Source of the DNA: CAVSRC01 sp963785065
Lineage (GTDB): Bacteria; Pseudomonadota; Alphaproteobacteria; Rhizobiales; Kaistiaceae
Length of the DNA: 64,000 nt
Assembly: GCA_963785065.1 (NCBI GenBank)
Contig: CAWATX010000002.1
Location: 1,612,001 to 1,676,000 of the forward strand
Reading direction: 5' to 3'
Made by a program: the position numbers and the translations under genes. Each line of letters starts with the position of its first letter. Position 1 is the first letter of the stretch. The notes beneath the pieces are model-generated. The model was not told where the DNA came from. It worked only from the letters and a program-made list of their open reading frames with translations, and did no database searches. Below, piece after piece: positions 16,170 to 25,637 of the stretch.

Positions 16170-17111
16170 ATGCGTCTCTACATCGTCAAGCGCCTCTTCG
16201 GCATGGTGGTCGTCGTCTTCCTGGTGCTGACCATCGCCTTCATCATCGTCCGCCTGGCTCCCGGCGACCCGGCGGCGCTGATGCTGGGACCGGATGCGAC
16301 GCCGGAGGATGCCGCCGCGCTGCGTGCCCGCCTCGGCCTCGACCAGCCGATCATCGTCCAGTACCTCGCCTTCATCGTCCACGCCGCCCAGGGCGACCTC
16401 GGCCAGTCGATCTTCTTCCATCGTCCGGTTCTCGAGGTTCTTGCCGGCCGCGCCGAACCCACGGTCTTCCTGACCCTGTTCTCGCTTGCCATCGCGCTCA
16501 TCGTCGCCACGCCGATCGGCATCTATGCCGCCTATCGGCGCGGTTCGTGGCTCGACCAGAGCGCCATCAGCGTGGCCATGCTCGCCGCCTCGATCCCGAG
16601 TTTCTGGACGGGGCTCATGCTTCAGCGCTACCTGGCAACCGATCTCGGCTGGTTCCCGGCATCGGGCTTCGGCGGCCCGAACGCCAGCTTCTGGCAGCGC
16701 ATGGGCTATCTCATCCTGCCCTCGATCGTGCTCGGCATCGTCAATTCCGCGCTGATCCTGCGCTTCACCCGCGCCTCCATGCTCGACATCCTGGGCGAGG
16801 ACTACATCCGCACGGCCCGCTCCAAGGGCATGAGCGAGGCGCGCGTGGTGCTGCGCCATGCGCTCAAGAACGCTGCAATCCCGATCATCACCGTGATCGG
16901 GCTGACCTTCGCGCTCCTGATCTCGGGCGCGGTGGTCACCGAGCGGGTGTTCAACATCCCCGGCATGGGCAATCTGGTGGTCAGCGCGGTTCTCCGCCGC
17001 GACTATCCCATCATCCAGGGCGCGTTGATCGTCGTGGCGACGCTCTATGTGCTCATCAACCTGGCAACGGACCTCATCTACCTGATCGTCGACAAACGGG
17101 TCAGGTACTAG
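16170..17111 (+). CDS. ABC transporter permease, DppB/OppB type
   Basis: A 313-residue membrane protein starting MRLYIVKRLFGMVVVVFLVL, the standard DppB opening helix. It is followed by IAFIIVRLAPGDPAALMLGP (RLxPGDP motif), the coupling loop YIRTARSKGMSEARVVLRHA and the C-terminal block VVTERVFNIPGMGNLVVSAV. Six helices are expected. It forms the channel with the DppC-type protein encoded next. The start is supported by family alignment; the upstream gap contains a stem-loop. Confidence 0.93.
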   Translation: MRLYIVKRLFGMVVVVFLVLTIAFIIVRLAPGDPAALMLGPDATPEDAAALRARLGLDQPIIVQYLAFIVHAAQGDLGQSIFFHRPVLEVLAGRAEPTVFLTLFSLAIALIVATPIGIYAAYRRGSWLDQSAISVAMLAASIPSFWTGLMLQRYLATDLGWFPASGFGGPNASFWQRMGYLILPSIVLGIVNSALILRFTRASMLDILGEDYIRTARSKGMSEARVVLRHALKNAAIPIITVIGLTFALLISGAVVTERVFNIPGMGNLVVSAVLRRDYPIIQGALIVVATLYVLINLATDLIYLIVDKRVRY

Positions 17112-17127
17112 GGAGCGGCCGGGTGCC

Positions 17128-17988
17128 ATGACCACTGCATCAGACGCCTTCGCGGAACCGAAATTCCTCACCCTGCTGTTCTCCCGCCGGGCGGTCCTGA
17201 TCGCGCTCCTGGTCTTCCTGGTCATCGTGGCGCTGTGCGTCTTCGCTCCATTCGTCGCCTCCGCCGATCCGGCCAGGATGTCGGTGCGCGCCCGCCTGAC
17301 CCCGCCCGGCGCGGCCTATCTGCTCGGGGCCGATGCCTTCGGGCGCGATGTCTTTTCGCGCCTGCTCTATGCCGGCCGCGTCTCGCTTTCGATCGGGCTT
17401 GGCGTTGCCGCAGTGGCGTCCGTCATCGGCATCACCATCGGGTTGATCGCCGGATTCTTCCGCCGGCTCGATGCGCCTATGTCGCGGCTGATCGATGCGA
17501 TGATGGCCTTTCCGGACATCCTGCTCGCCATCGCCCTGGTGTCGATTCTCGGCGGTTCGATGATCAACGTCATCGTCGCGCTGTCGATCGTCTATGCGCC
17601 GCGCATCGCCCGCATCGTGCGCGCCTCGACGCTGGTCATCCGCGAGCTGCCCTATGTCGAGGCGGCGGTCGCGCTCGGCTCGTCGACCTTCACCATCATG
17701 ACCACGCATGTGCTGCGCAACATCATGTCGCCGATCATCGTCCAGGCGACGTTCATCTTCGCCTACGCCATGCTGGCCGAGTCCGGACTGTCCTTCCTCG
17801 GCGTCGGCATCGATCCCTCGACGCCGAGCTGGGGCACGATGATCAACGAAGGGCGGCAATACATCGATCAGGCCGCCTTCCTCATTGTCTTTCCGGGTCT
17901 GGCGATCTCGATTTCGGTGCTGGCGCTGCAACTCATCGGCGACGGGCTGCGTGATGCGCTCGACCCGCGCCTAGCCAAGGACCTCTGA
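17128..17988 (+). CDS. ABC transporter permease, DppC/OppC type
   Basis: A 286-residue membrane protein. The N-terminal helix RRAVLIALLVFLVIVALCVF is followed by the DppC hallmark AAYLLGADAFGRDVFSRLLY and the coupling loop YVEAAVALGSSTFTIMTTHV (EAA kept). The C-terminal segment is SGLSFLGVGIDPSTPSWGTM. It is encoded 16 bp after the DppB-type gene and four bp before the amidohydrolase gene, within one tight operon. Confidence 0.93.
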   Translation: MTTASDAFAEPKFLTLLFSRRAVLIALLVFLVIVALCVFAPFVASADPARMSVRARLTPPGAAYLLGADAFGRDVFSRLLYAGRVSLSIGLGVAAVASVIGITIGLIAGFFRRLDAPMSRLIDAMMAFPDILLAIALVSILGGSMINVIVALSIVYAPRIARIVRASTLVIRELPYVEAAVALGSSTFTIMTTHVLRNIMSPIIVQATFIFAYAMLAESGLSFLGVGIDPSTPSWGTMINEGRQYIDQAAFLIVFPGLAISISVLALQLIGDGLRDALDPRLAKDL

Positions 17989-17991
17989 CAC

Positions 17992-19107
17992 ATGTCCCTC
18001 AAGCTCACCAATTTCCGCCCCGTCGGTCTTGATGGCGCGCCGCAGTCGATAACGGTCGGCGACGACGGGCTGGTCGCCGCTGCCGAACTTCCCGGCGCCG
18101 AGGTCATCGACTGCAAGGGCGCCTATCTTTCGCCCGGCTGGTGCGATCTGCACGTCCATGTCTGGCACGGCGGCACCGACATTTCGGTGCGCGCCTCCGA
18201 GGCCGGCCGCGCCACCGGCGTCACCGCCATGGCCGATGCGGGGTCGGCCGGCGAGGCGGCGTTCCATGGCTTGCGCGAATACGTCATCGAGGCGCAGCAG
18301 GAGACGGTGCGCGCCTTCCTCAATATCGGCTCGATCGGCCTGGTCGCCTGCAACCGGATGTCCGAGCTGATCGACCTCAGGTCGATCGACGTCGACCGCA
18401 CGATCAGGGTCGCGGAGGACAACCGCGACGTCATTTGCGGCATCAAGGTGCGCGCCAGCGGCGTCATCACCGACGCGTGGGGCATCACGCCGGCGAAGAT
18501 CGCCAAGCGCGTCGCCGAGATCCTCAAGCTGCCGCTGATGGTCCATGTCGGCGAGCCTCCGCCGCTGCTCGACGAGGTGTTCGACATTCTCACCCCCGGC
18601 GACATCGTCACCCATTGCTTCAACGGCAAGAAGGCCGGCTCGATCCGCGACACCGAGATGCTGTTCGCGCAGGCCCGGCGCCTCGCCGATGCCGGCGTGC
18701 GCATGGACATCGGCCACGGCGCCGCTTCCTTCAGCTTCGATACCGCCCGCGCCGCGATCGGCGACGGGCTCCGGCCGTGGTCAATCTCCACCGACCTGCA
18801 CCTGCACAATATCGGCGGTCCGGTCTACGACCTCGCCACCACCATGGCCAAGCTGATGGCCGTTGGGCTCACCTTCGACGAGGTGGTCACCGCGGTCACG
18901 GAGCGGCCGCGCTCCGTCCTGGGGCTGGGTGCACGTAATGGCGCGAAGCCCGGAGAGAGGGCCGATTTCACCGTCTTCGATCTGGTCGACGTCGATGCCG
19001 AAGCGATCGACAGCCTGGGCGCACGGCTCAAGCTCAGCCGGATGTTCGAACCGCGCCTGACGGTGATCGGCGCCTCGGCGATGGCGGCGGAGCGGAGGGG
19101 CCGGTGA
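17992..19107 (+). CDS. amidohydrolase/deacetylase family metallohydrolase (COG3964 type)
   Basis: A 371-residue amidohydrolase-superfamily enzyme. Metal ligands are visible in order: HVHVW at about residue 53, a Lys in GIKVRASG near 152 (probably carboxylated), LMVHVGEPPP near 185, THCFNGKKAG near 208 and STDLHLHNIGG near 267 (catalytic Asp). This is the set found in the COG3964 group, once called dihydroorotases and later shown to deacetylate small esters or amides. It sits inside the Dpp-type operon and overlaps the next ATPase gene by four bases (GTGA). It probably removes an acyl group from the imported compound before the PLP enzyme at 21550 acts. The exact substrate is not evident. Confidence 0.82.
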   Translation: MSLKLTNFRPVGLDGAPQSITVGDDGLVAAAELPGAEVIDCKGAYLSPGWCDLHVHVWHGGTDISVRASEAGRATGVTAMADAGSAGEAAFHGLREYVIEAQQETVRAFLNIGSIGLVACNRMSELIDLRSIDVDRTIRVAEDNRDVICGIKVRASGVITDAWGITPAKIAKRVAEILKLPLMVHVGEPPPLLDEVFDILTPGDIVTHCFNGKKAGSIRDTEMLFAQARRLADAGVRMDIGHGAASFSFDTARAAIGDGLRPWSISTDLHLHNIGGPVYDLATTMAKLMAVGLTFDEVVTAVTERPRSVLGLGARNGAKPGERADFTVFDLVDVDAEAIDSLGARLKLSRMFEPRLTVIGASAMAAERRGR

Positions 19108-20094
19108 GCCAGCCGGTGCTCGATGTCAGCAATCTCAGCGTCGCCTTCCGCTCGCGGCACACGGCGCTGGCGGCGGTGCGCGACGTCAGCTTCACCATCC
19201 ATCCCGGCCGCACGCTGGCGGTGGTCGGCGAAAGCGGCTCGGGCAAATCGGTCTCGGCGCTGGCGATCATGGGCCTGCTGCCCAAGAACGGCGTGGTCGC
19301 CGGCGGCGCCATCCGCTACCGCCCGTCGCGCGGCGAGACGACCGAGCTGACGGCGCTGCCGGAAGCCGCCATGCGCGCGCTGCGCGGCGCCGAGATCGCC
19401 ATGATCTTCCAGGAGCCGATGTCGTCGCTGAACCCGCTGTTCACCATCGGCGACCAGATCGGCGAGATGCTGCTCCTGCACAGCGGCCTCGATGCTGCGG
19501 CGCGCCGCAAGCGCGTGCTGGATATGCTGGAGCTGGTCGAGATCCCGGCGGCGGGGTCGCGCATCGACAACTATCCGCACGAGCTTTCCGGCGGCATGCG
19601 CCAGCGGGCGATGATCGCGCTCGCGCTGGTGTGCAATCCGGCGCTGCTCATCGCCGACGAGCCGACGACGGCGCTCGACGTCACCATCCAGGCCCAGATT
19701 CTCGACCTGATGCGCCGGCTCCAGAAGGAGCTCGGGATGTCGATCCTGTTCGTCACCCACAACATGGGCGTGGTTGCCGAAATGGCCGACGACGTGGCGG
19801 TGATGTATGCCGGGGCGATCGTCGAGCAGGCCGGCGTCAGGGAGCTGTTTGCGCGGCCGAGCCACCCCTATACCCAGGGCCTGCTCAATTCGATCCCGAG
19901 AGCCGACCGTGGCGAGAACGAGCGGATCGTGCCCATTCCCGGCACGGTGCCGCCGCTGCAAGCCATGCCGCCGGGCTGTGCCTTCGCGCCGCGCTGCGTG
20001 CGCGCCGATTCGGCGTGCGCGCAGCCTGTCGCGCTCGGCGATTTTGCCGCCAACCACCGGGTCGCCTGCTTCCATGCCGGGCAGGAGGTGGCCG

Positions 20095-20102
<8 letters not shown>
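19104..20102 (+). CDS. ABC transporter ATP-binding protein, DppD/OppD type
   Basis: A 332-residue ATPase. Walker A is VGESGSGKSVSALA near residue 38, the signature is ELSGGMRQRAMIALAL, Walker B is LLIADEPTTALDVTIQ and the H-loop is FVTHNMG. The C-terminal oligopeptide-transporter extension ends with a cysteine-bearing motif, MPPGCAFAPRCVRADSAC, typical of DppD proteins (a putative Fe-S or structural cluster). The start is GTG at 19104, sharing bases with the stop of the amidohydrolase gene. It pairs with the DppF-type ATPase that follows. Confidence 0.92.
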
Positions 20103-21046
<944 letters not shown>

Positions 21047-21060
<14 letters not shown>

Positions 21061-21553
21061 CCTGAAACATCGCGATGCCGTCGTCCTGCGGCTCGCCCGC
21101 CTGGGCATCGAACTGCCCGCCGTCGCGCCGACGCCGATCGGTGCCTTCTGCAACGTCCGCCAGACCGGCCAGCTTGCCTTCGTCTCCGGCCAGGGGCCGG
21201 TGCAGTCCGATGGCACCCTGCTGCGCGGCAAGGTCGGCGCCGAGGTCAGCGCCGAGGTCGCCCGCGACCACGCCCAGCTGGTGGCGGTCAACATCCTGGC
21301 GACCTTGCGCGACCACCTCGGCGGGCTCGACCGCATCGCCGGCGTGATCAAGCTGCTCGGGCTGGTCAATGCCGCGCCGGACTTCGAGCGCCATCCCTTC
21401 GTCATCGACGGAGCCTCGCAGCTCTTTGCCGACCTGTTCGGCGCCGACGGGGTCCATGCCCGTTCGGCCGTCGGTGTCGCTTCGCTTCCCAACAACATCA
21501 CCGTGGAGATCGAAGCCGTCTTCGAACTCCGAGATCGAGAAAACACAAGATGA
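21047..21553 (+). CDS. RidA family (YjgF/YER057c) protein
   Basis: A 168-residue protein. IGAFCNVRQTGQLAFVSGQG, then GTLLRGKVGAEVSAEVARDH and LDRIAGVIKLLGLVNAAPDF match the longer RidA-like group with the N-terminal extension LARLGIELP. RidA proteins hydrolyse reactive enamines and imines released by PLP enzymes. Here the gene directly precedes a PLP enzyme gene, overlapping it by four bases (ATGA at 21550-21553), which supports that role. The catalytic Arg of canonical RidA (near SRAAVGVA) is represented by ARSAVGVASLP. The start at 21047 overlaps the end of the upstream ATPase gene by 14 bases. Confidence 0.87.
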
Positions 21554-22776
21554 CGACCAGACAGGACGAAACCGGAATGTGGACCTGGCACGATGCCAAT
21601 GGCTGCCGCCGCCTGATCAATGTCTCGGGCACCATGACGAGCCTCGGCGGCTCGATCACCGGCGCGGAAGTGCGCCAGGCGACCGCGGCGGTCATGGGCG
21701 AATTCGTCGACATGCACGAGCTGCAGGCGCGGGCGAGCGCCGCGATCGCCGATCTTACCGGTGCGGAGGCCGGCTGCATGACCGCCTCGGCCAGCGCCGG
21801 CATCACGCTGTCGGTCGCCGCCTGCATGACCGGCACCGATCCGGGCCGCATCGAGGCCCTGCCGATGGACCCCGGCGAGAAGAACGAGGTGGTCGTCCAG
21901 CTCGGCCACATGTGCGGCTACGGCGCACCGGTGTCCCAGGCGATTGAGCTTGCCGGGGCGACGGTCCGTCCCATCGGCCAGTCGACCCACGTCGCCGACT
22001 ACCAGCTCGAAAGCGCGTTGACGGCGAAGACCGCGGCGGCGCTCTACGTAGTCTCCCATCACGTGGTCGAGTACGGCCAGATCCCGCTCCGGCGTTTCGC
22101 CCAGATCTGCCGGCGCGCCAATGTGCCGGTGATCGTCGATGCGGCCTCGGAATACGATCTCACCGGCTTCATCGCCGATGGCGCAAGCCTCACCGTCTAT
22201 TCCGGCCACAAGTTCCTGGGCGGGCCGACGTCGGGCATCATCGCCGGCAAGCACGAACTGGTGCGCGCCGCCTACATGCAGAACATGGGCATCGGTCGCG
22301 GCATGAAGATCGGCAAGGAGAGCATTGCCGGCGCCATCGCCGCGCTCAGGCAATGGCAGACGCGCGATCATGCCGGTATCCGCGCTGAGGAGCGGCGGGC
22401 GCTGGAGCTGTGGGTGGCGGCGCTCAAGCCGATCGCCGGCATCAACCCGGTGATCGTGCCCGATCCGACCGCCAATCCGCTGGAGCGCCTCCAGGTCAAT
22501 ATCGACGCTGCCAAACTCGGTGCCAGCCCGGCCACGGTCGCCCGCGCGCTTGGAGAGCAGGACCCCGCCATCATCGTGCGCAACCATGAGACGGAGCTCG
22601 GCTATTTCCAGCTCGACCCGTGCAATCTCAAGCCCGGCCAGGCCGAGATGGTCGCCGCGGTGCTGGCCAAGGTGTGCGGCAACGCAGCAAACATCGTCGC
22701 GAAGGATTCCGATGCCCATGCCGCCCGCAATGGCGGCGTCAACGCCTATCTCACCTGGCTGGGGAGACCGGCCTAA
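21550..22776 (+). CDS. SelA-like PLP-dependent enzyme (D-glucosaminate-6-phosphate ammonia-lyase/DgaE-type family)
   Basis: A 408-residue fold-type I PLP protein. The opening block CRRLINVSGTMTSLGGS is the COG1921 hallmark. The glycine-rich area is GCMTASASAGITLSVAACM. The PLP Asp is in VPVIVDAASEYDL, and the Schiff-base Lys is in SLTVYSGHKFLGGPTSGI (about residue 221). Such proteins are often mislabelled L-seryl-tRNA(Sec) selenium transferase, but no selenocysteine genes are nearby. Studied members eliminate ammonia from amino sugar acids or related compounds. Following an amidohydrolase and a RidA gene, it probably performs a beta-elimination on the deacylated import product. It is the last gene of the operon. 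Confidence 0.84.
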   Translation: MTTRQDETGMWTWHDANGCRRLINVSGTMTSLGGSITGAEVRQATAAVMGEFVDMHELQARASAAIADLTGAEAGCMTASASAGITLSVAACMTGTDPGRIEALPMDPGEKNEVVVQLGHMCGYGAPVSQAIELAGATVRPIGQSTHVADYQLESALTAKTAAALYVVSHHVVEYGQIPLRRFAQICRRANVPVIVDAASEYDLTGFIADGASLTVYSGHKFLGGPTSGIIAGKHELVRAAYMQNMGIGRGMKIGKESIAGAIAALRQWQTRDHAGIRAEERRALELWVAALKPIAGINPVIVPDPTANPLERLQVNIDAAKLGASPATVARALGEQDPAIIVRNHETELGYFQLDPCNLKPGQAEMVAAVLAKVCGNAANIVAKDSDAHAARNGGVNAYLTWLGRPA

Positions 22777-22838
22777 CAGCGGCTGATCGAAACGATATCC
22801 TTCAAAAGTAACGGCTAGCCTGACGCTCGGCCACCGTC

Positions 22839-22856
22839 ATTCCCGACCGCGGGAAT
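22839..22856 (+). terminator. stem-loop downstream of the Dpp-type operon
   Basis: ATTCCCG (22839-22845) pairs with CGGGAAT (22850-22856) over the loop ACCG, 63 bp after the last stop codon. There is no T-run, so it is a weak terminator at best. The remaining gap to 23011 holds nothing recognisable. Confidence 0.35.
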
Positions 22857-23011
22857 TCACAAGAGACGGACAAGCTGATCCGGCCGGAGCAACGGCTGTG
22901 GCTTGTCAGAGCCGCTCGTCGCTGGACCATTCATGTCGGCTTGGGGTCAATCTCAGAAGTGAAGTTGCATAATGGCCACGTCCGGTTTCGGCAGGACTGC
23001 GGACATTCGAC

Positions 23012-23425
23012 CTACGGCCGGTGGGCGGGCTCCAGAGTCAACGTCTTGCCCTCCTGCCTGGCGATCTCGTCCTGATAGAAGAGGATCATGCGCTCCAGGT
23101 CCTGGTCGGAAAGCTGGGTCACGTCGGTGACGGCGACCTTGTGCTCCTGCGGGGTCTCGCGCCAGCCGCCGCGGGTCTTCATCCAGAAGATGGCGGCGGT
23201 GACGCATTGCGGGCCCTCGGTGGTCGCCTTGCGGAACAGGAACTCGGCCACCTTGGCCGTGGCCTTGATCTGTCCGGTGTCGAGTTCCCCCCGATAGTGC
23301 CGGCGGAGCGTTTTCGGGTCGATGGCGAGTACCCGGGCAATGTCGCTCTCAGGGACGCCATAGCCGGCCATGGCCTCGACCTGCCGACGATGGAAGGGAT
23401 CTGGTTTGTGCGCGCGTCGGCCCAT
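23012..23425 (-). CDS. phage-type HTH protein, tandem paralogue 1
   Basis: A 137-residue protein with an N-terminal helix-turn-helix: MGRRAHKPDPFHRRQVEAMA, then YGVPESDIARVLAIDPKTLR. A conserved block follows: KVAEFLFRKATTEGPQCVTA and AIFWMKTRGGWRETP. The same architecture is repeated in the two genes upstream. Proteins of this form occur beside phage terminase and methyltransferase genes and resemble small terminase subunits; that identity is an inference. The start lies two bases after the stop of paralogue 2, so the genes are translationally coupled. The C-terminal 40 residues differ from the paralogues. Confidence 0.7.
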   Translation of the reverse strand: MGRRAHKPDPFHRRQVEAMAGYGVPESDIARVLAIDPKTLRRHYRGELDTGQIKATAKVAEFLFRKATTEGPQCVTAAIFWMKTRGGWRETPQEHKVAVTDVTQLSDQDLERMILFYQDEIARQEGKTLTLEPAHRP

Positions 23426-23427
23426 GG

Positions 23428-23856
23428 TCAGCGCTGGTCCAGCAGCAGGCCACCATCCTGATAGCCGGTGTCGCTGAGTGTGGCAGTGCGCAGCACCGAG
23501 AGGACCGCCCTGGCAAGCTCCCGCGGGCTGGCGTCGACCACCTCGATGGGTTCGCCGTCCCGTCCACCGATCTCATGCGCAGTGGTCTCCTTCCAGCCGG
23601 CCCGGGTCTTCAGCCAGAAGATGGCGGCCGTGACAGCTTCGCGACCTTCTCCGGTGGCCTTCCGGTAGAGGTTTTCCGCCACCCGGGCATTGGCCTTGGT
23701 GTGGCCGTGGTCAAGCTCGTGGCGGTAGTGCTTCCTCAGCGTCTTGGCATCGATGCCGATGACGCCCGCGATCTCGGCCTCGGGAATGCCGTAGCCGGCA
23801 AGCGCCTCCACCTGGCGACGGCCGGCCTCGTCCGGCTTGTGCGCGCGCCGCCCCAT
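23428..23856 (-). CDS. phage-type HTH protein, tandem paralogue 2
   Basis: A 142-residue member of the tandem set: MGRRAHKPDEAGRRQVEALA and YGIPEAEIAGVIGIDAKTLR, then VAENLYRKATGEGREAVTAA and IFWLKTRAGWKETT. It is clearly homologous to its neighbours along the first 100 residues, then diverges (ASPRELARAVLSVLRTATLS). The start at 23856 is one base past the stop of paralogue 3; a frame six codons longer overlaps it. It probably binds DNA through its N-terminal domain. No partner terminase large subunit is present. Confidence 0.7.
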   Translation of the reverse strand: MGRRAHKPDEAGRRQVEALAGYGIPEAEIAGVIGIDAKTLRKHYRHELDHGHTKANARVAENLYRKATGEGREAVTAAIFWLKTRAGWKETTAHEIGGRDGEPIEVVDASPRELARAVLSVLRTATLSDTGYQDGGLLLDQR

Positions 23857-23857
23857 C

Positions 23858-24262
23858 CTATGTCTCCGCCCCAAGCGTTCGCCCGTCGGCGAGGGCGGTT
23901 CGCTCGATCAGGTTGGTCAGCCGCTTCCGGGGCTCGCCCGGAACGAGTTCGATCGTCACCGGTCCGGAATGGTTCACCTCGTGGACGTCGGTCTCTTTCC
24001 AGTGGGCCCGGGTCTTCAACCAGAAGATGGCCGCAGTGACCGACTGGGCACCGTCACCCAGCGCTTTGCGGTAGAGGCTCTCCGCGATCCGGCTGTTGGC
24101 CTTGATGGCCCCGACGTCGAGTTCCTCGCGGTAGTGCTTGCGGAGCGTCTTGGGATCGATGCCAACGACCCTGGCAATATCCGCCTCGGGCACGCCGTAG
24201 GCGGCCATCGCTTCCACCTGGCGGCGGGAGGTCGGGTCGGGCTTGTGCGCGCGGCGGCCCAT
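23858..24262 (-). CDS. phage-type HTH protein, tandem paralogue 3
   Basis: A 134-residue member of the tandem set: MGRRAHKPDPTSRRQVEAMA and YGVPEADIARVVGIDPKTLR, then RIAESLYRKALGDGAQSVTA and AIFWLKTRAHWKETD. The start codon overlaps the stop of the ParB-methyltransferase gene (TGATG). It is closest in its N-terminal half to paralogue 1. The C-terminus (EPRKRLTNLIERTALADGRT) is unrelated to the others, so the DNA-binding part is the conserved unit. Confidence 0.7.
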   Translation of the reverse strand: MGRRAHKPDPTSRRQVEAMAAYGVPEADIARVVGIDPKTLRKHYREELDVGAIKANSRIAESLYRKALGDGAQSVTAAIFWLKTRAHWKETDVHEVNHSGPVTIELVPGEPRKRLTNLIERTALADGRTLGAET

Positions 24263-25515
24263 CAGTGCTGTCCTCCGTCAGGGACTGGGACAGCATCGGC
24301 GAGGCCGGAACCATCCTGCCGAAACGCCCGCTTGCCGGTTCCCTCCTGCCAGCGCCGTACGATCACGTCGCAATATCCCGCATCGAGCTCGACCAGCGCC
24401 GCCTGCCGTCCCGTCGCCTCGGCCGCCATCAGCGTCGTCCCCGACCCGCCAAACGGATCGAGCACCGTGTCGCGGCCTTTCGACGAGTTCCTGATTGCCC
24501 GCTCGACCAGCGCTATCGGCTTCATTGTCGGGTGCAGGTCGTTGGCCCTTGGCCTGTCGATCTGCCAGACATCGCCCTGGTCACGGGCTCCGCACCAGTA
24601 ATGGTCCGTCGCTTGGGGCCATCCGTAAAGGATCGGCTCGTACTGGCGTTGATAATCCGAGCGGCCGAGCGTGAAGCGGTCCTTGCTCCAGATCACGAAG
24701 GTCGACCAGTGCCCGCCGGCCGCACCAAAGGCCGCCTTCAGCACGTCGATCTCGGCCCCGCTGATGCAGATGTAGATCGCGCCCTTGGTAACCGGCACCA
24801 TGGCCCGACAAGCTTTCTCGAGGAAGGCGCCGAACTCGCTGCCAAGGTCGTCATTGGCGATGGCCTTGCTGACCTTCCCCTTACGGTAGGCGACGTTGTA
24901 GGGCGGATCGGTGAACACCATGTCGGCAAGGCGGCCATTCATGGCCAGTCGGATGGTCTCCGGTTTGGTGGCATCCCCGCATACCAGCCTGTGCGGGCCC
25001 AGCGTCCAGACATCCCCTGGGCGCGTGACCGGCTCCTCCGGTACCGTCGGCGCCTCGTCGGGAAAGGTGGGACCGTCCCCCGCGCGCAGGGCATCGATCT
25101 CGTCTTCCCCGAATCCGGTCAGCGACAAGTCGAAGCCGAGGGAGGCGAGGTCCCCCAGCTCCAATCCCAGCAGCTCCCGGTCCCAGCCGGCGTTCTCGGC
25201 CAGCTTGTTGTCGGCGAGGATATACGCCCGCTTCTCGGCCTCGCTCATGCCGGCCAGTTCGATCACCGGCACGGTGGCCATGCCGAGCTTCCTGGCCGCC
25301 AGCACGCGCCCGTGACCGGCGATGACGCCGTTCTCCCCATCCACCAGGATGGGGTTGGTGAAGCCGAACTCCCTGATCGACGCTGCGATCTGCGCCACCT
25401 GGGCGTCCGAATGGGTGCGGGCGTTCCTTGCGTAGGGGATGAGGCTCTCCAGCGGCCGGTAGGACACCGCCAGCTTGCGCGCCTTCCCCGGACCGAGATC
25501 GGTTGCAGCGGTCAT
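24262..25515 (-). CDS. ParB-like domain fused to site-specific DNA methyltransferase
   Basis: A 417-residue protein. Residues 17-105 are a ParB/sulfiredoxin-like domain (SLIPYARNARTHSDAQVAQI, then GFTNPILVDGENGVIAGHGR). Residues 175-400 are a beta-class amino-methyltransferase, with VFTDPPYNVAYRKGKV (motif IV, about 200) before TVLDPFGGSGTTLMAAEATG (motif I, about 350). Such fusions are orphan modification enzymes of phages and integrated elements and act without a cognate nuclease. It heads a compact unit with the three HTH genes. Its ATG overlaps the stop of a short upstream frame ending REAILDGEEEPA, which looks like the tail of another phage gene cut off near 25600. Confidence 0.87.
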   Translation of the reverse strand: MTAATDLGPGKARKLAVSYRPLESLIPYARNARTHSDAQVAQIAASIREFGFTNPILVDGENGVIAGHGRVLAARKLGMATVPVIELAGMSEAEKRAYILADNKLAENAGWDRELLGLELGDLASLGFDLSLTGFGEDEIDALRAGDGPTFPDEAPTVPEEPVTRPGDVWTLGPHRLVCGDATKPETIRLAMNGRLADMVFTDPPYNVAYRKGKVSKAIANDDLGSEFGAFLEKACRAMVPVTKGAIYICISGAEIDVLKAAFGAAGGHWSTFVIWSKDRFTLGRSDYQRQYEPILYGWPQATDHYWCGARDQGDVWQIDRPRANDLHPTMKPIALVERAIRNSSKGRDTVLDPFGGSGTTLMAAEATGRQAALVELDAGYCDVIVRRWQEGTGKRAFRQDGSGLADAVPVPDGGQH

Positions 25516-25637
25516 GCGGGTTCTTCCTCGCCGTCGAGGATCGCCTCGCGCTCGACCGCGAGCCCACCTTCGGGCGAAAAATGCCCTCCAATTCCGGGGG
25601 GCATGTCATCATCGGCGATGGTTGCTCTCGCCGCTCT

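Noticed and set aside
17992..19107. Calling the amidohydrolase a dihydroorotase
   Set aside because: The metal-site pattern fits COG3964 deacetylases and the context is not pyrimidine synthesis.
21550..22776. Calling the PLP enzyme L-seryl-tRNA(Sec) selenium transferase (SelA)
   Set aside because: Only distant SelA likeness; no selB, selD or tRNA-Sec is nearby and the operon is catabolic.
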